Source: Holophagaceae bacterium (GTDB lineage: Bacteria; Acidobacteriota; Holophagae; Holophagales; Holophagaceae). From it: 18,660 bases of DNA. A program made the position numbers and the translations under genes. The DNA is taken from positions 1 through 18,660 of the forward strand of contig JANXQX010000116.1 of assembly GCA_025353305.1 (NCBI GenBank). The letters run 5' to 3'. Positions 8,051 through 14,986 of the stretch are shown piece after piece (the stretch's first letter is position 1; each line of letters opens with the position of its first letter). Below the pieces are notes generated by a model. The model was given only the letters and a program-made list of their open reading frames with translations. It was not told where the DNA came from and ran no database searches.

Positions 8051-8698
8051 TCACAGGAGTTGGATCCGGTCTCCGGAAACATCAATGACTCCCTGTTCAC
8101 GCAGCTGTCTGAGCAATCTGGAAAGGGTCTCCGGAGCCATGCCCAACTGGGCGGCCAGGATTTTTTTGGGCACCTTCAAATGGAAGACTCCATCCGGCGC
8201 ATTTCTGGCAGTGTCCTCGATCCAGCGCGTGAGCCGACCTGTGCCATCATTGCCGCTAAGTTGTTGCACCTGGAAAGTCAATCTATGGTGCCAAGCCGCC
8301 AGGCCCTCCATGATCTTGAAACTGAGCTCCGGATCCCCACGCAAAAGCGCGAGGAAGGGATCCTTCGGGAAATAGGCCAAGAGGGTTTCTTCCAGGGCTT
8401 CTGCGGTGGCGGGGAAGATGCCTCCGGAAAACATGGCTGCCTCGGCAAAACTGAAACCGGATCGCACCACGTTGAGGGTGGTTTCGACCCCGACTTTCGG
8501 GGCGGTGCGGTACAAGCGGATCTGGCCCTCCAGCACCACGAAGAATCCCGTGCAGGCCTCCCCTTCGGTGAAAAGCAGTTGGCTAGGCTCCAGCTTCCGA
8601 AATTGCATCAGCTCGCCCACCCGCGCCAGCTGGGCTGAGTTCATGGAGAGGAACAACCCGGTCTTGGACCAGAGTCCTTGGTGGGGGGCAGCTTTCAT
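8051..8698 (-). CDS. Crp/Fnr-family transcriptional regulator
   Basis: A 215-residue regulator from the ATG at 8698. The frame extends much further upstream, but that part lies antisense to the RsbW-like gene and is not protein-like. Residues 20-120 form the cyclic-nucleotide-binding beta barrel (FTEGEACTGFFVVLEGQIRLY). A dimer helix follows at about 122-150, and a winged helix at 170-215. The recognition helix 'APETLSRLLRQLREQG' has the E-x-x-S-R pattern (Glu190, Ser193, Arg194) of FNR/DNR-type proteins that read TTGAT half-sites. Only one Cys (49) is present, so there is no FNR-type iron-sulfur sensor; the signal could be heme/NO or a nucleotide. TTGAT half-sites occur in its own upstream region at 8703-8707 and, inverted, at 8744-8748. 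It precedes ispH by 77 bp on the same strand. Start choice is uncertain because no strong Shine-Dalgarno is seen. Confidence 0.85.
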   Translation of the reverse strand: MKAAPHQGLWSKTGLFLSMNSAQLARVGELMQFRKLEPSQLLFTEGEACTGFFVVLEGQIRLYRTAPKVGVETTLNVVRSGFSFAEAAMFSGGIFPATAEALEETLLAYFPKDPFLALLRGDPELSFKIMEGLAAWHHRLTFQVQQLSGNDGTGRLTRWIEDTARNAPDGVFHLKVPKKILAAQLGMAPETLSRLLRQLREQGVIDVSGDRIQLL

Positions 8699-8770
8699 TC
8701 CATTGATGTTAGAGGCCGTTACGAAATATTCAGTGCTTTTCTGATCAATCGTTCTGAAAGTTCTGGCACT

Positions 8771-8799
8771 TTGCCTTGGATTCCAAGTACCGTTAAAAA
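8771..8799 (+). promoter_or_regulatory. Candidate sigma-70-type promoter for the RsbW-like gene
   Basis: TTGCCT (8771-8776) and TAAAAA (8794-8799) are separated by exactly 17 bases, in the 135-bp gap between the divergent crp and anti-sigma genes. Each box matches the consensus at four of six positions. Transcription would start about 28 bases before the ATG at 8834. A weak AAGG ribosome site lies near 8819-8823. No equally good promoter was found for the divergent crp gene. Confidence 0.35.
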
Positions 8800-8833
8800 A
8801 CGCCAATCCCATACCCATCAAGGATATTTGACT

Positions 8834-9274
8834 ATGGCCGCACAGCTTTTGCCAGTCACTTTGACCTGCAATACGGACTTGCGCTTCATCGACCTGATCC
8901 AGGTGGTAGGTAGCGAGTTGCTTAAGCACATGAACTTTACACAGGAAGATGGCGAGCGGCTTTGGCTTGCCATCCAGGAAGGCATCGCCAACGCCATGCG
9001 GCACGGCAACAAGCTGGACAAGCAAAAGCCCGTGAAGGTGACCTTCACCCCAACCTCGGAAAAGCTGGAAATCCGCATCGATGATCTGGGCCCCGGCGTC
9101 GATCTGAGCGCCATACCCAATCCGAACCTGCCGGAGAATCTCTTGAAGCCCAGTGGTCGCGGCGTCTATTTCATGCGGGCCGTCATGGACAAGGTGGAAC
9201 TGGAACATCGCGTGGATGGGACCACCCTGGTACTGGTGAAGTACCGCAAGGGACACGAAGAAGCCACGGCCTGA
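8834..9274 (+). CDS. RsbW-like anti-sigma factor / HATPase (serine kinase)
   Basis: A 146-residue GHKL ATPase of the RsbW/SpoIIAB class. These bind an alternative sigma factor and/or phosphorylate an STAS-domain antagonist. The N box 'AIQEGIANAMRHGN' (46-59) carries Glu49, Asn53 and His58. The G1 box 'DDLGPGVD' is at 83-90, and the G2 region 'SGRGVYFMRAVMD' at 107-119. The ATG at 8834 gives the usual family length. The same frame runs upstream to 8678, but that part crosses into the crp gene. No STAS antagonist or sigma factor gene lies nearby, so the partner is elsewhere, or the protein works in a two-component-like phosphatase module. Confidence 0.88.
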   Translation: MAAQLLPVTLTCNTDLRFIDLIQVVGSELLKHMNFTQEDGERLWLAIQEGIANAMRHGNKLDKQKPVKVTFTPTSEKLEIRIDDLGPGVDLSAIPNPNLPENLLKPSGRGVYFMRAVMDKVELEHRVDGTTLVLVKYRKGHEEATA

Positions 9275-9321
9275 TCCACATCCTTGGTTCAACTGTCGTT
9301 CCGAACTGCCAAACTAGGCGC

Positions 9322-9432
9322 ATGTCTGAAGACCGCCTATACCTGATCGACACGTTCGCGCTCATCCTCTTGGTATCCGCTTCGCGTATACGCAAGACCC
9401 CGCCGCGGGTCCTGGTGGTGAAGCATGGCTGA
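9322..9432 (+). pseudogene. Truncated duplicate of the polA 5' end (36-codon leader ORF)
   Basis: Bases 9322-9365 repeat the first 44 bases of polA (9425-9468) with 39 identities. Four of the five differences are silent third-base changes; the other gives Ser for Ala at residue 2. The encoded 'MSEDRLYLIDTFALI' thus matches the PolA N-terminus at 14 of 15 positions. After residue 15 the similarity stops and the frame runs for 21 unrelated residues to a TGA at 9430-9432. That stop overlaps the true polA start by 8 bases (ATGGCTGA) in another frame. It is either a remnant of a second, diverged polA 5' end left by recombination, or a leader peptide whose translation is coupled to polA. Neither start has a strong Shine-Dalgarno. 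Confidence 0.7.
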
Positions 9433-12226
9433 GGACCGCCTGTATCTGATCGACACCTTCGCGCTCATTTTTCGGGCGTATTACGCCAACATGCGCATGA
9501 AGAATGGCGCGGCACACACCATGGCCCGGATGCTGCTGGCCATGGTGAACCAGCACCAGCCGACCCATCTTGCGGCTGTCTTCGATACGCCTGAGCCCAC
9601 CTTCCGGCACCAGATCTACCCTGACTACAAGGCCAACCGGGCCGAGATGCCAGAGGATTTGAGACCCCAGATCCAACTCATCCGTGAACTCATCGAGGCC
9701 CTCAACATTCCCATCGTGCAACTGCACGGCTTCGAGGCGGATGACGTGATGGGAACCTTGGCCAGGGAGGCCGCGAAGGAGGGCCTTCCTTCGGTCATCG
9801 TCAGCCCTGACAAGGATCTGCTCCAACTCGTGGATGACGCAGGCAAAATCCAGGTCCTCAACAATCGCGATGGGGAAGTCTGGATAGACCGTGCCGGGGT
9901 GAAGGAGCGCTTCGGTGTTTTTCCCGAGCAGGTGGTGGACATGCTGACCCTGATGGGGGATTCCTCGGACAATGTGAAGGGCGTGCCGGGCATCGGGGAG
10001 AAGGGCGCGCGGGCGCTGCTGGAGACCTATGGCTCACTGGATGAAGTGCTGGTCCACAAGGATGAGCTGAAGCCCAGGCAACGCGCGGGATTGGAGGGAG
10101 CTCAAGAATGGATGGAGCTTTCCCGCCGTCTGGTCACCGTGGTCACGGACCTGAAGCTGCCGGTGACAGTCCATGATCTTGCCTACAAAGGCGTGGACCA
10201 GGCCCAGGCCCGGGAAGCTTTCAAGCGTTTGGGTTTCCAGATGCTCACCAAGGAATTCACCGCAATCGGAGGCGGGGAAAGCGGGCCGGCGCGCAAATAC
10301 CGTCATGCTGTCTCGATGGCTGATCTGGAACGCGCGATCCAGGAAATCCGTAAGGTGAAACGCTGTGGCCTGGATACGGAAACTACCAGCATCGACGCCA
10401 CCCGCGGCCACATTGTGGGCATCAGCCTTGCATGGAAACCCGACGAAGCACTCTACATTCCACTGGGCCATTTGAAGCCGCCTTCCAGGGACACCGAAGG
10501 ATCCCTGCCGGGCCTGCTGCCAGACTCCGGTCTGAGCGATTCTGAACTGGATCTGCGCGGCGACGCGGCGGAGTATTTTGATTCAATCGCATCGCATCTC
10601 GACCCGCGCAATCTCAAATTGCGCGAAGTGCGAAATATGCTGGGGCCGTTATTGTCGGACCCCTCCATCGCCAAAGTAGGGCAGAACCTCAAGTACGATC
10701 TTCAAGTTCTATCGCGCCATGGCTTCGAAGTTCAAGGTCTGGCGGGCGATAGCATGGTGCAGAGCTATCTACTGGAATCCTCGCTGCGCCACAACCTGGA
10801 CGATCTGAGTTCACGCTGGCTGGATACCAAACCGATCCCATTCGAAGCCATCGTTGGCAAGGGCAAGGGACAAAAACGCTTTGATGAAGCAGACTTCGAA
10901 CAGGCGGTGCAGTATGCCGCAGAGGATGCGGATCTCGCGCTGCAACTGGTCAACAAGCTGGACGCCGCCATGCAGGATGCCCAGTTACGGCGGCTTTACG
11001 ACGAGGTGGATCTGCCGCTGGTGGAGGTGCTTGCCCTCCTTGAACTCAGGGGAATTCGAGTGGACCTGTCGGTGCTGACCGCTCTGGCCAAGGACATGAA
11101 TGCCCAGCGAGATGCAGCCGCCGAGCGCGTGACGGAACTCGCGGGAGAGGCCTTCAACCTGAACAGCCCCTCGCAGCTTTCGAAAATCCTTTACGACAAA
11201 TTGGGCCTGCCGGTCCTGCAGCGCACCGCCAAAACCAAGGCTCCCAGCACCGATGAAGATGTCCTCAGCGAATTGGCCCTGCGGGACGATGGCGAGATCG
11301 CCCGCCAGCTTCTAAAGCACCGGCAGATGGTGAAGCTCCTGGGCACCTATGTCGAAGCGCTTCCCCTGATGGTGAATCCAGTCACGGGTCGCGTTCACAC
11401 CAAGCTCCACGCCGCTGTGGTGGCTTCAGGACGCCTGGCTTCGAGCGATCCCAACCTGCAGAACATCCCTATCCGGACCGAAGAAGGACGCCGCATCCGG
11501 GGCGCCTTCGTTCCAGAAAGCGGATGGGTACTGCTGGACGCGGACTATTCGCAGATCGAATTGCGGGTGGTCGCTGCGCTGGCCCAAGACCCTGTGCTGC
11601 TGGGAGCCTTTGCGGACGGAGAGGACATCCATCGCCGGACAGCTTCTGAAGTGATGGGCGTGCAGCTGGACCAGGTGTCGAGTGATGACCGCGCCAAGGC
11701 CAAGGCCGTCAACTTCGGTCTGCTCTATGGGCAGGGGGCTTTCGCTTTGGCCGCCTCTCTTGGCATCACCACCAAGGAGGCCAAGGCCTTCATCGAACGG
11801 TATTTCGAGCGCATGCCCAGGGTCGCCACCTGGATCGAGGGCACCAAGGAGAAAGCGCTGAAAGAGCTGCTGGTACGCACCCACTGGGGCCGGATCCGCC
11901 GCATTCCTGAATTGGAAAGCGCCAATCCCGGCCTAAAGGCCCAGGGCCTGCGGGAAGCTGTGAACACGGTCGTGCAGGGCACCGCCGCCGACATCATGCG
12001 CCGGGCCATGGTGCGCTTGCATAATATGCTCAAGGCCGAAAAGCTTCGCTCGCGGTTACTGCTGCAGGTCCATGACGAACTGTTGGTGGAGGCGCCGCCG
12101 GAGGAAGTGGAGCATGCCTCGGCGCTTCTCAGGAAAGCCATGGAGGGCGCCGACGACCTAGCGCCCCTGGGCGTGAAACTCGCCGCGGAAGTGCGTTCCG
12201 GAAAAAGCTGGTTGGAGTGCAAATAG
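9425..12226 (+). CDS. polA: DNA polymerase I, with 5'-3' and 3'-5' exonuclease domains
   Basis: A 933-residue three-domain PolA (E. coli: 928) for Okazaki fragment maturation and repair synthesis. The 5'-nuclease is at about 1-290, with 'AVFDTPEPTFRH', 'GFEADDVMGTLA', 'SPDKDLLQLV' and the helix-hairpin-helix 'GDSSDNVKGVPGIGEKGA'. The proofreading domain (about 300-515) keeps all carboxylates: Exo I DTET at 317-320, Exo II NLKYD at 421-425, and Exo III Y497/D501. Proofreading should therefore be active, unlike in Thermus-type enzymes. An insertion of roughly 45 acidic/Pro-rich residues (348-392) lies between Exo I and II. The polymerase domain has motif A DADYSQIELR (705-714), motif B K760/F764/Y768 and motif C HDE (883-885). 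The first 15 codons are duplicated 103 bp upstream. Confidence 0.97.
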   Translation: MAEDRLYLIDTFALIFRAYYANMRMKNGAAHTMARMLLAMVNQHQPTHLAAVFDTPEPTFRHQIYPDYKANRAEMPEDLRPQIQLIRELIEALNIPIVQLHGFEADDVMGTLAREAAKEGLPSVIVSPDKDLLQLVDDAGKIQVLNNRDGEVWIDRAGVKERFGVFPEQVVDMLTLMGDSSDNVKGVPGIGEKGARALLETYGSLDEVLVHKDELKPRQRAGLEGAQEWMELSRRLVTVVTDLKLPVTVHDLAYKGVDQAQAREAFKRLGFQMLTKEFTAIGGGESGPARKYRHAVSMADLERAIQEIRKVKRCGLDTETTSIDATRGHIVGISLAWKPDEALYIPLGHLKPPSRDTEGSLPGLLPDSGLSDSELDLRGDAAEYFDSIASHLDPRNLKLREVRNMLGPLLSDPSIAKVGQNLKYDLQVLSRHGFEVQGLAGDSMVQSYLLESSLRHNLDDLSSRWLDTKPIPFEAIVGKGKGQKRFDEADFEQAVQYAAEDADLALQLVNKLDAAMQDAQLRRLYDEVDLPLVEVLALLELRGIRVDLSVLTALAKDMNAQRDAAAERVTELAGEAFNLNSPSQLSKILYDKLGLPVLQRTAKTKAPSTDEDVLSELALRDDGEIARQLLKHRQMVKLLGTYVEALPLMVNPVTGRVHTKLHAAVVASGRLASSDPNLQNIPIRTEEGRRIRGAFVPESGWVLLDADYSQIELRVVAALAQDPVLLGAFADGEDIHRRTASEVMGVQLDQVSSDDRAKAKAVNFGLLYGQGAFALAASLGITTKEAKAFIERYFERMPRVATWIEGTKEKALKELLVRTHWGRIRRIPELESANPGLKAQGLREAVNTVVQGTAADIMRRAMVRLHNMLKAEKLRSRLLLQVHDELLVEAPPEEVEHASALLRKAMEGADDLAPLGVKLAAEVRSGKSWLECK

Positions 12227-12250
12227 CCATCAAGAGCTCGCGGAGGCCAC

Positions 12251-12313
12251 CCACCGGCCCAGGGGCATCCTCAGGATTTACCCTGTCTTGCCATCCAGGC
12301 CCGGGACCGGTGG
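12251..12313. terminator. Strong hairpin between convergent polA and the substrate-binding-like gene
   Basis: CCACCGG (12251-12257) pairs with CCGGTGG (12307-12313). The stem continues with CCC:GGG and then GGG:CCC, interrupted only by one unpaired A on each side. This gives 13 base pairs around a loop of about 35 bases. There is no T-run, but its place 25-30 bp beyond both convergent stop codons makes it a likely bidirectional transcription end or 3'-end stabiliser. Confidence 0.5.
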
Positions 12314-12341
12314 ACCCGAACCCTGGTTTGGAGGTCTGGAT

Positions 12342-12881
12342 CTAAGGCAGGGACACTACCTTCACCGAAGCCCGTGGCACGGAAGCCACTTTCAGGTCGG
12401 GCATCAATACCTTCACATCGCCCTTGATGTCGGGGTTCACAAGTAATTCCCCACGGGTGGCGTCCCCGATGGCGAACCAGGCACCTTGTTTCAACGCGAT
12501 GGGGGTGGTGGCCATGGTTGGAACGTTATTCAAGGCCATGCGGCTGATGACGCGGATAGCGCCGGGCGATCCATCCCTCACCACGCGGTCATGGGGGAGC
12601 AGCACCATCGCATCCGGCTGGTGCCTGTCAAGGTAGCTCACCGCCGGACCGATCTGATCAAAGTTATGCACGTCCATGACAAGGATGCGATCCACGTCCG
12701 CCGTTTGGGCCAGTTCATTGACCGCGTCGCGGCTGTTGGCATAATCGCAAACCACAGCCAGGCGTTTTGATGCCGGTCGATTCGCCTTGTACGCCGCCGT
12801 CATCAAGTCGAACTGACCAGCGAAAAGGGGCGCTGCCAGAAACACCAGACTGGACTTGCAGATGATTGTTGGTACGTGCAT
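12342..12881 (-). CDS. Secreted single-lobe protein resembling an ABC substrate-binding protein
   Basis: A 179-residue protein from the ATG at 12881, which has a perfect AGGAGG at 12887-12892. It starts with a signal peptide (residues 1-22, cleaved near FAGQ). The mature part follows the second half of ABC_sub_bind-type periplasmic proteins: a strand 'LAVVCDYANS', 'QPDAMVLLPHDRVV' at 88-101, 'NNVPTMATTPIALKQGAWFAIG' around 118-139, and 'GELLVNP'. Full members of that family are about 300 residues with two lobes, so this would be a reduced, one-lobe version. No permease or ATPase genes are next to it. It may bind a ligand for sensing rather than transport; that is inference. Its 5' leader can fold into three hairpins. 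Confidence 0.65.
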   Translation of the reverse strand: MHVPTIICKSSLVFLAAPLFAGQFDLMTAAYKANRPASKRLAVVCDYANSRDAVNELAQTADVDRILVMDVHNFDQIGPAVSYLDRHQPDAMVLLPHDRVVRDGSPGAIRVISRMALNNVPTMATTPIALKQGAWFAIGDATRGELLVNPDIKGDVKVLMPDLKVASVPRASVKVVSLP

Positions 12882-12897
12882 TGAAGCCTCCTGATTT

Positions 12898-13024
12898 CGC
12901 TCGCTTCGGGTCGAGCGGTTCAAAGATCCGGGTCCATGACCTTGGCCCTGAGGGTTCCTTCCTGATGAAGGAATGACCAAAGCATCGGCCCCCTGCAAAG
13001 CCTGTGAAGATGAAGGGGGCCGAT
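12898..13024 (-). ncRNA. Candidate structured leader RNA upstream of the substrate-binding-like gene
   Basis: Three inverted repeats lie in a row before the minus-strand gene. The first is a perfect 11-bp stem (12984-12994 with 13014-13024, ATCGGCCCCCT/AGGGGGCCGAT) with a 19-base loop. The second is a stem built on TTCCTTC/GAAGGAA (about 12952-12978) with outer GGT/ACC. The third is a 6-bp CGCTCG/CGAGCG stem (12898-12903 with 12912-12917), which ends only six bases before the AGGAGG. Because inverted repeats look alike on both strands, the first could instead belong to a purD leader. No known riboswitch consensus fits. Folding of the ribosome site by the last hairpin would allow regulation. 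Confidence 0.35.
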
Positions 13025-13118
13025 CCCTCGATAGTAGGGGGCAGTGGCGCGAATCCGGGGGTGAAAATCACCTTGTCGGAGAGCATGAATAGGTGCGAAG
13101 AAGACAGTTGCAGAGCAG

Positions 13119-13212
13119 AAAATAAGGGTTGGTGGGGTGCACTCTCCTCATATCCGGGAGCATTTTCTCGCCAGCCTTATTTTTCGGGATCCGGATCCAG
13201 GCGGCAGCCTGG
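13119..13212 (+). promoter_or_regulatory. Inverted repeats in the purD upstream region (398-bp intergenic gap)
   Basis: The gap 12882-13279 separates two divergent genes. On the purD side AAAATAAGG (13119-13127) pairs with CCTTATTTT (13175-13183). A nested TTGG/CCA contact and an inner CTCC/GGAG stem lie inside, and TT follows the closing side. A second small hairpin, CCAGGC-ggca-GCCTGG, lies at 13197-13212. The A/T-rich closing stem with trailing T residues resembles an attenuator, but it could also be a regulator-binding element. No PurR-like box or purine riboswitch was recognised and no confident promoter was found. Confidence 0.3.
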
Positions 13213-13279
13213 TTTAGTAAATCCTGGCCCTGGCGATGTGATTGGCTTCGGCAATACTGGAACACGCGGAGAATTACTC

Positions 13280-14584
13280 ATGAAGATCCTGCTCGTCGGT
13301 TCCGGTGGCCGGGAACATGCCATCGCCTTGAAGCTCAAGTCAGCGCCGACGCCGGTGGAACTCTTCGCCACGCCAGGCAGTGATGCCATCGGCGATCTGG
13401 GAACGTGCCTTTCTTTCGCAGCGGGCGACGTTGCGGGAATCGTGGGATGGGCCGCGGAAAATCGCCCTGACCTTTCCGTCATCGGTCCCGAAGACCCCCT
13501 GGTGGCTGGTCTCGCGGATGGCTTAAGGGCCCTCGGCTGTGCCGTATTCGGGCACGACGCGAACACGGCCAGGCTGGAGGGCAGTAAATCCTTCGCGAAG
13601 GATTTCATGCATCGCTACGGTATCCCATGCGCCGCCAGTGTCAGCGTCTCGGAATTGAACAATGGTGAAGCCATCATCAGCACCTGGACCCATGGCTATC
13701 CGATCGTGCTGAAGGCTGACGGCCTGGCGGCAGGGAAGGGCGTAGTTCTGGCAGCCACCCAAAAGGAAGCGCTGGAAACCTTGCGCAGCTTCCTGGACGG
13801 CCAATTCGGCGATGCATCCAAGACGGTCCTGCTGGAGGCGCCGCTGTTCGGCATGGAATTGAGCCTGCACGTTCTGGTGGACGTGGACGCCAGCCACGCC
13901 CGTTACGTGATGCTGCCGCCCTGCCAGGATCACAAGCGTATTTTTGAAGGGGACAAAGGCCTGAACACAGGTGGCATGGGAGCCTTCGGTCCCATCCCTT
14001 TTCTGAAGGCCGAAGACAGTACGATGCTCCGTGATGTCTTGGTAGTGCCCACGGTACGAGGTCTCCAGCAGGAGGGACTGAAAGCGAGGGGCGTCCTTTT
14101 TCTTGGTGTCATGTGGACTCCTGAGGGCCCGAAACTGCTGGAATACAACTGCAGGTTTGGCGACCCCGAGACCCAGGTGCTGATGCAGCTGATGAATGAA
14201 GACCTGCCCCAGCTGTTGCTGGAAGTGGCTGAAGGGCGCCTGGACCGGGAGCGCGTGAAACTCAATCCGGGCTGCTCGATATGCATCGTGTTGGCGGCGG
14301 AAGGATATCCAGCCTCGCCGAAGAAAGGAGTCCCCATCGATGTGGGAACCCCTTCACTCACGGTCATCCACGCGGGCACTCGAAAAGTAGATGGCAAATG
14401 GGTGACGGATGGTGGCCGCGTGATAAACCTCTGCACTCACGCAGGGAATCTGGCCTCGGCCCGCAAGCGTGTCGAGGAAGGTATGGAGTCCATCCACTGG
14501 CCAGGCATGCAATACCGGAGGGACATCGGACTCCAGGCCCTGCGTCATGCCGAAGCGGGCCGGACGGTCAGGGATCCCTGGTGA
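13280..14584 (+). CDS. purD: Phosphoribosylamine-glycine ligase (GAR synthetase)
   Basis: A 434-residue PurD (E. coli: 429) that joins phosphoribosylamine and glycine with ATP in the second step of purine synthesis. The N-domain begins 'MKILLVGSGGREHAIALKL'. The ATP-grasp part has 'SKSFAKDFMHRYGIPCA' (about 102-118), 'VLKADGLAAGKGVV' (about 144-157), 'DHKRIFEGDKGLNTGGMGA' (about 217-235) and the metal site 'EYNCRFGDPETQV' (about 290-302). One small departure is EGDKGLN where DGDxGPN is usual. The frame is open upstream to 13004, but that stretch lacks protein character. The start at 13280 has GGAG at 13268-13271. Its TGA overlaps a GTG that opens the next small frame. Confidence 0.95.
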   Translation: MKILLVGSGGREHAIALKLKSAPTPVELFATPGSDAIGDLGTCLSFAAGDVAGIVGWAAENRPDLSVIGPEDPLVAGLADGLRALGCAVFGHDANTARLEGSKSFAKDFMHRYGIPCAASVSVSELNNGEAIISTWTHGYPIVLKADGLAAGKGVVLAATQKEALETLRSFLDGQFGDASKTVLLEAPLFGMELSLHVLVDVDASHARYVMLPPCQDHKRIFEGDKGLNTGGMGAFGPIPFLKAEDSTMLRDVLVVPTVRGLQQEGLKARGVLFLGVMWTPEGPKLLEYNCRFGDPETQVLMQLMNEDLPQLLLEVAEGRLDRERVKLNPGCSICIVLAAEGYPASPKKGVPIDVGTPSLTVIHAGTRKVDGKWVTDGGRVINLCTHAGNLASARKRVEEGMESIHWPGMQYRRDIGLQALRHAEAGRTVRDPW

Positions 14585-14800
14585 AACATTGTGAGTCGAT
14601 GATCAGACTCATACGCGACCTTGATGCTCGTCAGGAATGGGCCGACACCGAGCATTGGCAGGCCCTTCGCGCCTTTCCATAGCCAGTACCACAGGGGGCA
14701 GGCGGCTCGGGCCATGGCCGCACTGGGCACCCATATGTGCGTGAGGACCTGGTGGTATGGCTGCAGGCGGGGCGTCCGAAGGCCCAGGGGATGGGTGTGC
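14581..14800 (+). pseudogene. Broken small gene after purD, interrupted by an in-frame TAG
   Basis: A GTG overlapping the purD stop (GTGA at 14581-14584), or the ATG at 14599, opens a frame encoding 'MIRLIRDLDARQEWADTEHW' and then 'QALRAFP', with TAG at 14680-14682. Beyond the stop the same frame stays protein-like: 'PVPQGAGGSGHGRTG', then 'HPYVREDLVVWLQAGRPKAQ' and 'GMGVL'. A TGG (Trp) to TAG change would rejoin the two halves into one small charged protein of at least about 65 residues. The 3' limit is a guess, set where the sequence turns AT-rich. I do not recognise the family. It could instead be a genuine 33-residue peptide translated by coupling to purD. Confidence 0.35.
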
Positions 14801-14859
14801 TTTCTGACAGAAATTTAATCTATCTGACAGCAAATTCATTAGCTTTGAGATCAGGTCTC
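14801..14859. promoter_or_regulatory. Palindrome and repeat pair in the promoter region of the secreted-protein genes
   Basis: TTTCTGACAGAAA (14801-14813) is a perfect 13-base palindrome centred on A14807. Its core TCTGACAG recurs at 14823-14830, exactly 20 bases (two helical turns) further on. The stretch 14801-14846 is clearly richer in A and T than its surroundings. A third dyad, GAGATC-a-GGTCTC, with one wobble position, lies at 14847-14859. This layout is typical of a dimeric repressor or activator binding twice on one DNA face upstream of the gene at 14987. No regulator can be named. The rest of the 402-bp gap (14585-14986) holds the broken gene and a 127-bp stretch (14860-14986) with no further feature seen. 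Confidence 0.45.
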
Positions 14860-14986
14860 TTCCACGATCAATGTCGAAACACCCATCATTCATCCACCCC
14901 AACCCCGCAGAGCACTTTTCCAGTGCGCTGCCATGGATTCAACCAAGCCCATCAGGGCTTTGGAGTCCTTTATCTGGAGTTACCTG

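Noticed and set aside
8699..9292. Long N-terminal extension of the Crp/Fnr reading frame
   Set aside because: It lies antisense to the RsbW-like gene, which shows intact ATPase motifs. The Crp barrel begins normally just after the ATG at 8698.
12984..13024. GEMM (cyclic-dinucleotide) riboswitch, suggested by GCAAAGCC in the hairpin loop
   Set aside because: The short match is inside the loop of a long perfect stem, and the second conserved half and the tetraloop receptor pattern are missing.
13020..13080. Cobalamin-riboswitch-like fragments (GCGAATCCGG on plus, GCCACTG on minus)
   Set aside because: The two fragments are on opposite strands and the remaining conserved B12-box elements are absent.
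13004..13279. 92-residue N-terminal extension of purD
   Set aside because: The extension is not PurD-like and covers the hairpin-rich intergenic region. The standard PurD N-terminus begins at 13280 with a ribosome site.
14933..14986. Upstream ATG for the two-repeat secreted protein
   Set aside because: It would place 18 residues before a clean signal peptide and lacks a ribosome site, whereas the ATG at 14987 has GGAG at good spacing.
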